Below are positions 11,873 through 21,058 of a DNA stretch of 64,000 nucleotides, one piece after another. How positions within the stretch are numbered: position 1 is the stretch's first letter; each line of letters begins with the position of its first letter. Origin of the DNA: Solen grandis. Lineage: Eukaryota > Mollusca > Bivalvia > Adapedonta > Solenidae. The DNA lies in the NCBI GenBank assembly GCA_021229015.1, contig CM037783.1, positions 4,308,725-4,372,724 on the forward strand, given 5' to 3'. Made by a program: the position numbers and the translations under genes. The notes below the pieces were generated by a model. It worked only from the letters and a program-made list of their open reading frames with translations, was not told the DNA's origin and searched no databases.

Positions 11873-12266
11873 TAAGTATATTTGTGCCTAAAAGAAAAGG
11901 TGTGTTCCTGTTATAGTCAGTCTCTGGGACCACCAAAAACAAACACTGATGTACAGAAGAATTTGGAATGCCATCTGTTTCCAGTGACAGCTCTATATAT
12001 CCTTCATATGGCAAGGTATTACCATCTGCACACTCAATCTTCAGCAGGTCTGAAATTGGTTTCAGCTTGACATTGCTAAAATGATCCCGATAAAATTTAG
12101 CCGAGCATGTGGAAACACATGATCCTGTATCGCATAAGGCTTTCGTTGATATCCCATTTATTCCCACTGTGACTTCAGCAGCATCCCCTACAAGTTTGGG
12201 GTCAGTCTGAGAATTTGTGCCAATATGTCGCCCCACCATAGCGGCACCTACTCGTTTAAAGGGCAT
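11772..12266 (-). pseudogene. Retropepsin-like aspartic protease
   Basis: The 164 residues contain the active-site triad at residues 46-48 in ALCDTGSCVSTCS (D-T-G), a beta-strand pattern before it (AEVTVGINGIS) and a FLLGTNIL motif near residue 123, the usual hydrophobic-G-[TS]N-[IL]-L segment that closes the retropepsin fold. It overlaps the nucleocapsid frame by 19 bp. The last about 30 residues are probably out of frame, the native continuation lying at 11627-11872. Function: maturation cleavage of Gag and Pol. Confidence 0.85.
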
Positions 12267-12622
12267 TCACGTGCGAAGTGTCCATGGCCCTGGCAGTTGA
12301 AGCACTGTACATTATGTCTGTAGGGCTTGAATGTATTTCCAGCAGTTGGTCTTGTTGGTCTATACATACCCCTTCCTTGATCTCTCATTACCGGTTGGGA
12401 ACCTCTTGTTTGACCCCTGAAATGACCTCTACTCTGTGGTGGATACATCGCTCCTCTGTAATGCTGAAAATGTCCTCTCGCACTGGTTCGATCAGAGTTC
12501 TGATATCCTCTGAACCTTGCGCCCTGTTGTAGCATGTTGGAAAATGTGAGTTCTTCATTCTGTTTCTCCAACTTCTCAATGCGTGTATTGAGCTGCTGTA
12601 GTAATGTCTTCACTTCTTTCAT
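12248..12622 (-). pseudogene. Gag nucleocapsid part with CCHC zinc knuckle
   Basis: The 124 residues start with a coiled-coil-like segment (KTLLQQLNTRIEKLEKQNEEL, residues 4-24). A Gly/Arg-rich basic linker with repeated RGHF/RGxxR phrases follows, and a single zinc knuckle CFNCQGHGHFAREC (C-x2-C-x4-H-x4-C) lies near the end. This is the RNA-binding nucleocapsid module of Gag. It overlaps the preceding capsid frame by 4 bp at 12619-12622, which could be a frameshift site or a mutation. Confidence 0.88.
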
Positions 12623-12876
12623 GTCTGACTTTTCTTCTTTTCCTTAGTCACAGCATGGCATGGCTTAACGTCTCTGGCACTCGCCAGTTTCAGATCAGTT
12701 TCTAATTTCCTTATTTCAGACTTGAAGAAATTATAGTCCGATATGTTGTCAAACTTGTACATGGCCGCCACTTTTAAGTCAGGATGCAACCCCTCATAAA
12801 ATACACTCTTCAATAAGACTTGTTGAGACCTGTGTAGAGCCTTAAGTTCCACTGCTTGAGAGAAAAGTTCCTCCAA
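12619..12876 (-). pseudogene. Gag capsid C-terminal part
   Basis: The 85 residues continue the capsid homology started at 12810-13313 in another frame: a helical segment rich in Leu and Gln, then YEGLHPDLKVAAMYKFDN, typical of the C-terminal lobe of gypsy Gag capsids, and a lysine-rich end. The 67-bp overlap with the upstream frame shows the switch point lies near 12870. The ATG is incidental. Confidence 0.75.
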
Positions 12877-13313
12877 ACGACTTCAAACTTCACAACTGAC
12901 TCGTCTTTCTGCTGTGTACATCCATGGAACTTTTTCATTATGGACTGGGGCGTCTCGGTATTGCCAAAGGCGCTATGAAATGTATCCAGTATCTCACCAA
13001 TAGTGGCTGTTTCTCCTAGTCGCATGGCCATATCTGCTGCTTCTCCGCGTAGCGATCTCCGTATGCCCAACAATAAGCTTTCATCTCTGTAACTATGTTC
13101 CTTCAAAAGACAGGCCACCTCATACCTCCAAGTTCTGTATGATACTTCACCCTTTCCTGGCTCTCCATAAAACAATGATATCCTTGGGAACTTACCGGTT
13201 GCCGTCTTTTCATCTTTGACAGATTTGGCCAACTTCTGTAGCTGTTCCGGTGTTTCCATTTTCAATTCCTCCAATGCTATAAGCAAATCTTTTTGTTCCA
13301 CTGAAAGTGACAT
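12810..13313 (-). pseudogene. Gag capsid N-terminal part, likely true gag start
   Basis: The 167 residues begin with an ATG at 13311-13313 that is the first in-frame start after the long leader, so this is the probable gag start. A short helical N-terminus (residues 1-35) is followed by FPRISLFYGEPGKGEVSYRTWRYEV and a helix-rich region to about residue 140. This matches the retrotransposon Gag/PNMA-type capsid family, in which a W-containing motif opens the capsid N-lobe. The last about 20 residues appear out of frame. The protein would form the particle shell around element RNA. Confidence 0.85.
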
Positions 13314-13462
13314 TTTTTATTCAATACAACCTGCAATACAATAAAAATGTGACTAAAATTATCTAATGTCTTGTACCGAAGACAATAGACAAATAATGCT
13401 TTATTTCTTGTTTGTAGAACTTACTTTTAACCTCCGGCTATACTAATCAACAACTTTGTCCA

Positions 13463-13514
13463 CTTGTCATCACAAACACACCTGCCTCCTTGTCATCACA
13501 AACACACCTGCCTC
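13463..13514. repeat. 26-bp direct tandem duplication in the leader
   Basis: CTTGTCATCACAAACACACC and the next six bases are repeated exactly twice, 13463-13488 and 13489-13514. It is a perfect duplication and therefore recent. Confidence 0.9.
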
Positions 13515-14760
13515 CTGACTTCTCAGCATGAACTTATTCTGTAATAAAACATTAGCATTGATCAAGAAAAAAATAATAAAAAATATTTAAAAACAAGTTA
13601 GAGTCCAAATATTCAAAATAATTATATGAAACAAGATTTAAAAATTAATCCAATTGTGCAAGGATTCAAACTATAAACCTAAACTACAACTAATACTAAC
13701 TAGCCTAAATTGGGCCCGTTAACTTATGTATCAACACTAAGCTACTTGACAAAACTATTGCAATGTAAGATCTGAACACAATGGATTTCCAAATATTTCT
13801 ACTTTCTTTACAGATGAACACAATAATAATAAACATGTAATTTAATATCATTCAAAGACAGTGTACCTATTTTTGTTTCATACTCACCAACCTCTCTCCA
13901 GTGCAGAACCAAAATAACACACAAAAAAAACTAAAACTGCCTCCTGTATAAAAGAAAAATTAATTTCACAAAAATGTCCAAAACCTGAAAATTAACAATA
14001 TAATTTACATTTAAACAATCTCATAAATGAAAGCATACATGAAAAGAAGTCAATTTGATACCAAATAACAACAAAATTATTAAATTCGAGTACTTATCAC
14101 TATTAATTTAGCTAAATGAAGAAAATATCCCAAAATCAAATTGTGAATCCCAAAATTGAAGAAATTCCTGTAACAAAAAAGGTATGAACTGATGAAGCGG
14201 TGCAACTGATAAATTCTGATGTTTCTACAATTTAAAGATAATATAACTACTAATACTGGTAAGACAGCAACAAAACACCATAGACCACAGCGACCAGAAC
14301 TACCTCTGTATCAAAAGAAAGTCCAATATCCTTGTATATATGAACAATAACAAATTACCAATATCAAATCCCAAAGTCCAACGTCAGAATATACAGAATA
14401 AAAATATTTAAATAAATAAATAAATAAATAACCTTGGGCTATTAAATCTCAATTTCCTAAGTTGAATTTGTTAATGATTATTTAAGTATTAAATCTTTAT
14501 TAATTAGAATGATGATGGAATGATGATGTTAAATAAATTTTAAAGTTTCCCTGCACCAATTATTAAATAAAGTGATTTTATGAGTGCCAGTGAAGTGCAA
14601 ATCTGGCTCACTTACAATTTATACCATACAAACAACAATATACCTCACTCACCACCCTTTATGAGCTTCTGAGATTGGGATTAATCAGTTCTTCAAATGT
14701 CCATGAATGGCTCCAAAAGTAAGAAAAGAAAAAAATAATTTATGAAAAAAATGCTGTCTC

Positions 14761-15110
14761 ATCCAACGTTGTAATCCAGCGTCGACAATAACTTAATCCA
14801 GCGTTGATAAAGTGAGAATGTTTATGAATCCAACGTTGATGAGCAAATGTAGAAATGCCTCACTTGACTTGTCGAAGACGAACCGCATGGAACCAAATCA
14901 AATGTAAGGAATGGAATCACTGGTATCAAAGTTGTAGTAGTACGGAATGGAACCAAATCAACAGTATGGAATGGAATCACAGATACTTCATGGTTGGTTC
15001 TAATCACTAGTATGGTATTACATTACTGGTATGAAACTAATGGTATTACTGGTATGGTATGTCACTGGTATAATAAACTGGTGCAGTATCACAAAACTGG
15101 TACAACAAGT
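14761..15110. repeat. Degenerate short repeats in the leader
   Basis: 'atccaacgttg' or 'atccagcgt[tc]ga' occurs four times in 14761-14842. It is followed by at least three 'ggaatggaatcac' or 'ggaaccaaatcaa' phrases (about 14888-14990) and many 'actggta' phrases to 15110. This looks like internal tandem growth of the leader. Any short frame across it only mirrors the repeats. Confidence 0.7.
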
Positions 15111-15204
15111 CTCTTGAATAATAACAGCAATCAAAGTCCTGGTTTGCTATGAATATAATAATGTACTCACATTGTTCCCAAATAAAATACACTGCTATGA
15201 CACA

Positions 15205-16025
15205 AAAATATCACTGGGGGCTCCAAAAAAAACACATAGCATTGGTCATAGCTTTTATTGACAATTTTCACAATGAATGGTCTCTCAGAATGCTCCGTAG
15301 AATCCTGGCCACAACTCCCTGTAAGATGGTATGCAGTAGATAGAATACAATAATACAATAATAGTTTACAACAGCCTAATAAATAATAATCATTACAATG
15401 GTTGCACACATGACAGGGATACCTTGCTCTATAATTATATAAAAAATAGTTGTTTTTTTTTATAACGCTGAGAGGCTCTTAAGACGGGAATCAATTTAAA
15501 CCAATGTAACAATACACAAGTGAATCAACCGTCTCTGCATTATTCAATGCACATAATAAACATGGAATACATTTAATAACATACTTACAAGAAATGCGCT
15601 TTCATGGAATGCTCCCTTTCGTAGTGCTACGGTGAAAGATGGACTGGTGGTGTGGCTATGAGGATTAAAATGAATGAAAATTAGTCAACTTCACTGTTAA
15701 ATACATTGTCGACGCCAATTTCCATATCGAGATTCATAGCCCAAGTTATAACTCAAATATTATAATAAATATTAATAATAGAACTGAAATAAATAGATGA
15801 AAAGCAAGAACAGATACTTAGAAACGAATTTTGAAAAGAAAGACAAATGACACCATTTTTCCGATAAGGATTACCTTGATAAAACATACCAAAACACAAC
15901 CATCTAGCCGCGATAAGCTATAAAACAACGGAAGTGCAAAACAGCTGAGGGGAAGGTCTAAACAACTGACCTTTACCCTTTAAACAATATCGTTGTCGTC
16001 TAAGCGAAAACTTCGACCTACTACA
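15205..16025 (-). repeat. 5' LTR
   Basis: It matches the left LTR from 'aaacacatagcattgg' (about 15,229) to CCTACTACA (ends 16025). The outer TG end and the TTTA duplication fix the right edge. The inner edge is uncertain: the left copy has TGTAACACTCCGGGGGG where this copy has CACTGGGGGCTCC, so the boundary may lie anywhere between about 15,170 and 15,215. About 2% mismatches to the left copy by eye. The LTR carries promoter and polyadenylation functions for the minus-strand transcript. Confidence 0.88.
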
Positions 16026-18000
16026 TTTATTTATTTTTGTTTATCAAAAAATAGGAAAAAAATGCTGAACAGATGTAGAAAAAGATGGTATGTGTAGGCA
16101 ATCTAAAATAATGTTTATTTTAAACCAAAACAGCATTGCTCTTTCTTTTTTTCATCTTGTAGGTTTTGATTTTGAACATATTCTGTCGTAATGCGACAAC
16201 CATCAAATTACAGGTGATATTTTTTATCAAATGTCCAATTATACTGCTAGTTCATTGGTGTTAAAATTTACATGAACTAAGTATACTCCAAAATGTAACG
16301 AAACAGTCATATCTCTTTTGAAATAGGGCTCCGTTAAGATTATATAATAGAGAAGGATTTCAATCATTAAAACAGGATGACCCAAATTACAGACAAACAG
16401 ACGTTAAGACAAATACAAGTGTACACATTTTTGCTCTGGGAAGTAAATCAATTGTTTTATTTTCTTTATTTGCTGGCTACCTTTCGCGTTTGACATTCTT
16501 GTGATCATTCCGGGGCCAGTTAATTTTCGTCTCTTTTAATGACTTCTATTTAAATCTTTCCCTTCAAATTTTACGGTTGTCTCTTGGACATTTTCTTTTT
16601 ATATTAATACTGTAATCAGTGCTATCACTCTTTTGGTAAAATTAATGCATAATAATTATCAACACTAACATGGCGTATCACGGTCAAGAATTAGTGATGC
16701 ATGGATGCTGTGATAAAATTCAACACGCCCTTTGCTGATCTGTTAATCAAATGCATGTGACAGGTGATTTGGAGAATATATACACACGCGTGTGTATTTC
16801 AGTGCATGTAAACATGGGTCCCAGTAGCGATTATGATATGTCGGCAAAATCAAAACATGTTGCACATCAACAGGCTAGTCACAAGCGCATGGGGAAAACC
16901 CATTATGAAACCATTATGAAGTTGAACTGAGTAAACGGTGCAGACAAATCATTAATCATTTTGCAAGCAACCCTGTTCTAAAAACCTTAAGATTTTATGT
17001 TAATTAATGTGATACTAGGTGTTTATTGATTAATTTTTGTTTTGAAATGAAAACCCCTGTATACCAGCACAAATGGAAGAGAATCACCCTGTTGGTCGGT
17101 TGGTTGGTCAGTCGTTTGGTTGATCAGTCGGTCATGCGGTATTTAAGCAAAATCTTGTCCGGTACTTTCAGCCATTTCACCTGATACTTGGCATAAATAT
17201 TTCTCAGAACAGGGCTACAGATAAGGTTTGAGGTCAATTGGGTATTTACTCATCAATTTTTCAAGGAATTGGGTTTTCACAATTTTAATTGAGTAATGAA
17301 AATATGGTTACTCCATCAAAATTAAATCAATTGCTTTTTTTTCATCAACTTAATTTTGGAATTGAAATAACAGTACATGTTCTTACTGGAATATGCCCAT
17401 GCAAAAATGTCAATTTAAAAATTATCATATGCAGGATTTATCATTAGCTCCTCAACAATTAAATAAAATAAATTCAATCATATTTGATCTTCCTGATCCA
17501 AAGATTTAGCACTTTAAACTATTGAATTAAAACAAATTATTTACTGGTTAACATGGATTTGGATGCTGTCGACTCTATCTCAACTTCCAGATCGTCAATT
17601 ATTGCGAGACAAATGCCTGACGTTTGGTTTGCAGTGCTAGGTATCTACTCAGTGTTGTTTTTAAACGTTTACCCGTTTCTTCCTGCCTTGTGAAGCAAAT
17701 GAATAGAAAAGCGTCAGATGAACTAATAAGACAGAATGGATTTATGTTTTACTTGAATGGAACCCAAAGTAGGAAATTACCAGAAATCGTTTGAAGTCTA
17801 CTTTGCGGATTCGCAAGTAACCAGTCAAGCATATACGAGTATTTGTAAACATCACTCTGATTCAAAATGTTGCGTACCAGTATGCTTTAATATTTTGGAT
17901 ATTTGAGTAATCTAACTTTTAAATGCTTTTTGATATGCTGGAATTTTAAAAGAATTGGGTTTTTTATCTATTTTATTTGTGTAATTACACAAATACGCAC
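16026..18000. other. AT-rich stretch, no gene recognised
   Basis: It begins with the right TTTA duplication of the LTR element. A 14-bp palindrome ACACACGCGTGTGT lies at about 16,782. A GGTTGGT/CAGTCG-rich stretch is at about 17,092-17,140. No coding or RNA gene signal is visible. Confidence 0.5.
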
Positions 18001-18029
18001 CTTATCTGTACCCCTGACAGAAGCACTAA

Positions 18030-18620
18030 ATGTGCACTACGCAAATTTCACTTCATTCCCACAAGGATTACAATTTATTGCCCCTGAATCAACTTGAAAT
18101 GTCTTGTCCAGTGAATTCCTCTTTCAATTTCAGTCTGATTCATCTACTACTTTGCAAAAAATGTTCTTCATTAGCAGTAGATGTACAAGACGCAAATTTC
18201 ACTTCGTTCCCACGAGGATTACACAGTTATTGTCCCTGATTTGACTTTAAATATCTTGTGACAATCAGGTGGATAGGTGTGTGTCATAAATTTCACTTGA
18301 GTTGTCCTAAATATTGCAAAATTATTGCCCTGGTTTCATTTTTGCATTATCTCCCTTTGGTTAATTTTGTTTTTCTTGTCCGAAACATTGCTCAAATATT
18401 ATACAATGTATTGATTTGAAATTTAAAATGTAACTAGAATCTGATGGCAACTAGGAAAAGTGCAGTGTCCAAGAACTGTAACTCTACCTGGTCCCATTTT
18501 TTAATTATCTCCCTTTGTTAAATAGCTTTTTTTTTCTTGTCCCGACATTAACTTGAATATTATACATGGTATTTACTTGAAACTTAAAGAAGTGCAATGT
18601 CTAAGAACTGTGACTACACT
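18030..18620 (+). repeat. Diverged tandem units of about 150 bp
   Basis: 'gcaaatttcacttc[ag]ttcccac' at 18,041 returns at 18,193, and 'attatctccctttg' at 18,343 returns at 18,502. 'cttgtcc' recurs through the stretch. The phrases resemble the 157-bp family at 30.3-30.9 kb (ttattgccctttgttat, cttgtcc), so this is probably an old relative of that family. Confidence 0.5.
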
Positions 18621-19019
18621 TTAATACTGCTGTGCCAAATAACCATAACTGATTCTCTATCCACTTTAAAAAATGACTTTACTTACTTATTGATTGCTAT
18701 CATATATAACATACTATGTATACAGGTGCTTATCTATGCTCCGTCTGGAGTCTGGCTTCTCCTGTATCAAAGCATTTTGCGGGGGTATTAATGACCCACA
18801 GTGCAGACATAGGTGCCGATATCAGTGCTATATTGGCCCGGTAACTTCTGCTGACTGGGTATATTGTGTAGTTAAAGGCAACTATGAACTAACCTATACT
18901 ACTTACGGGTACTTTTCTATGTTGAAGCGGAGACAAAAGTTGGCAGTTTTGTCTTGGTTTTGATGCGTATAGTGATGTTCTCGTCACATGGTATTGCTAC
19001 ACTGTAAGTTTAGCATTTT

Positions 19020-19856
19020 TGGAAAATAGAAAATACCCTACTTTCACTTTCACATAATTTTAAACATTTTCGGAAAATGTAATTGGCAATGGCCCAGAAG
19101 AGTGAAAATTGTATAGCAAATATTTCAGACCATGTCTTTTGAATGCAATGATTTTCAAATTCATAGCACATCATATGACATCATAGACACTAGATTCGAC
19201 GTCAGTTAAAACGTTTGTACGCGCTTTTGAATTGATTTTCTAGTAAAATCACAGAAGGTATAAGTTAGGATTTTGTTGTACATCCTTACTTTCGTTTTCA
19301 AAATATTGAAAAGACAGAGGTTCTGTGGTGAAACCATGTTTCAAAAAATATGACCTCGAAATTAAATTTAGTACAATCTGACTAAAGTACACGATATTCC
19401 TACGATCTTATGTAGCGTAGCGTATATATAGGAGATGACTTTAGCCAAATTGAGTACTCCATATGAGATAAAAAGCCGAAATTCACACATATTGTAATTT
19501 TAAAGGTTTTCTTCAGATTTTCATAGGCCGGACATTCATTTCTGGTGCAATAAATTCAGTGTGATCCCAATGGTCCAGAACTACAAAAAATTTATGGCAT
19601 ATATTAAATATGCTGAATTTTCATATGCAATTATATTCACATCCATATGACATCAGAATAGACGTCGGATCAAAAAGTTTGTAAGCGATCTGAAACATAA
19701 TAACTTGGTGAATTTTTCGAAAATTTTAAAAGAATGTATAAGTTACAATCTAGATACCTAATATTTTCTGAGTATTCTGTATTAATAATTTTCAGTTTAA
19801 TTGAGTTTTAAACGGTTTGCAGAAAGTCCTATCGTTTGCCGTGCAAACGAAATCTA
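19020..19856 (+). mobile_element. Family 1 copy, one diverged core and 3' end
   Basis: It contains the leader phrase 'ggcaatggcccagaagagtgaaaatt' (about 19,082), one core block with GTTTGTACGCGC at about 19,214, and the 3' end: GCAGAAAGTCCT (19819-19830), stem TCGTTTGC/GCAAACGA and AATCTAT in place of CTAG. The hairpin is identical to that at 4780-4798. Confidence 0.6.
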
Positions 19857-21053
19857 TTTTATATTATTATTCTATTCTTCTTCCTAACTAAACGCTTATT
19901 TTTATATGTTGCAAAAGTCCTAGGACGATGAAATTTTTATGGCTTATTAGTCACGTGAGGAAATTTTGATTTCAATGATTTTCAGCACCCTATGACGTCA
20001 CATGACGTCACAGCTAAAATAGTGAAAAATGGTGTTCGCGCTCTACAGCCGTCATTTATGGTCGGATTATCTTCAAATTTTCAGAGATGGTACATCTTTA
20101 ATCAAAAATGTGCATATCCTGTCAGCTAACCAAAATTCCGAAAGACCGAAGTTCTGTGGCTGAAATAAGATTCGAACATAGGACCGAAAATTTCATTTTA
20201 GGATTAAAGAGCTTCAGGATGAGATAGAAAGTTGAAACTTACACAGTTAGCAGTTCTGCAGAATTTCTACATATATTTTGAGTCCTGACGTCATATGACG
20301 TCATGTGACGTCAAAGGCATACTTCTTAATTTTCATTTTAGGGCAATGATTTCTACATGATGCCAGTTGTTCAGAATAATGAACATTTCAGAGTTATGAC
20401 AGTAAAGTATGCGCTTTTGAACAAAAGCATCTTCAGTACCCTATGACGTCACATGACGTCACAACTAAAAATAGTGAAAAATGGTGTTCGCGCTCTACAG
20501 CCGTCATATATGGTCGGATTTTATTCAAATTTTCACAGATGGTACATCTTTAAACTAAGGTGTGCATATCCTGTCAGCTAACAGAAATTTCGAAAGACCG
20601 AAGTTCTGTGGCTTAAATAAGATTCGAACATAGGACCGAAAATTTCATTTTAGGATTAAAGAGCTTAATGATGAGATAAAAAGTTGAAACTTACACAGTT
20701 TGCAGTTCTGCAGAATTTCTACATATATTTTAAGTCTTGACGTCATATGACGTCATGTGACGTCATAGGCATACTTCTTAATTTTCATTTTAAGGCAATG
20801 ATTTTGACCTGATGCCAGTTGTTCAGAATAATGAAAATTTCAGAGTTACGATAGTAAAGTATGCGCTTTTGAACAAAATAATTTTCAGCACTCTGTGACG
20901 TCATGTGACGTCAAAGCTAAAAGAAGTCCATACGAAAAAAAAAATAAGTAAAAGGTAGAGAATTTAATATATAGTCTTTCTAACGGAATTAATCTTAATA
21001 TTTTTCAATTTTAGCAGAAAGTCTTATCATTCGTATCAACGAATGAAATCTAG
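19857..21053 (+). mobile_element. Family 1, subtype B: core units of about 455 bp with triple TGACGTCA
   Basis: TGACGTCA groups recur near 19,992, 20,443 and 20,898 and near 20,286 and 20,738, giving a period of about 452-455 bp. The core text differs from the first subtype (GGTGTTCGCGCTCTACAGCC, GACCGAAGTTCTGTGGCT) but has the same order of landmarks. The 3' end has a GCAGAAAGTCTT variant, stem CATTCGT/ACGAATG with loop ATCA and CTAG ending at 21053, as at 81-120. Confidence 0.75.
20286..20313. promoter_or_regulatory. Triple CRE octamer at 10-bp spacing
   Basis: Three perfect TGACGTCA octamers start at 20286, 20296 and 20306. Equivalent triples lie at 20738-20765, 22456-22483 and 28576-28603. 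TGACGTCA is the consensus full-site for CREB/ATF bZIP dimers, and a 10-bp step puts all sites on one face of the helix. Regulatory activity is inferred, not shown. Confidence 0.55.
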
Positions 21054-21058
21054 TTATT

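Larger units (their letters stand above)
13314..15204 (-). other. Long 5' leader of the LTR element
   Basis: About 1.9 kb between the 5' LTR and gag, AT-rich, with no conserved frame and unusually long for a gypsy element. A GTAC-poor A/T stretch with (AAAT)n lies at about 14,412-14,430. A tRNA primer-binding site could not be placed, because the inner edge of the right LTR is diverged from the left copy. Confidence 0.6.
6661..16025 (-). mobile_element. Ty3/gypsy-like LTR retrotransposon, frame-broken
   Basis: Two direct long terminal repeats of about 820-830 bp bound a 9.4-kb element read on the minus strand. Internal order from the 5' LTR (right) to the 3' LTR (left) is: long leader, gag with a CCHC knuckle, aspartic protease, reverse transcriptase, RNase H, integrase. 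Integrase after RNase H is the Ty3/gypsy order. TTTA flanks both sides (6657-6660 and 16026-16029), a 4-bp target duplication, or 5 bp ATTTA if the terminal A is shared. The LTRs differ at roughly 17-20 positions by eye, about 2%, so insertion is fairly recent, yet the coding part changes frame at least seven times. There is no env-like gene. Consensus indel errors could account for part of the damage. The element lies between family 1 repeat copies. Confidence 0.93.

Noticed and set aside
11385..12579. Plus-strand and alternative minus-strand frames inside gag-pol
   Set aside because: They overlap recognisable gag, protease and RT in another frame, so they are shadows.
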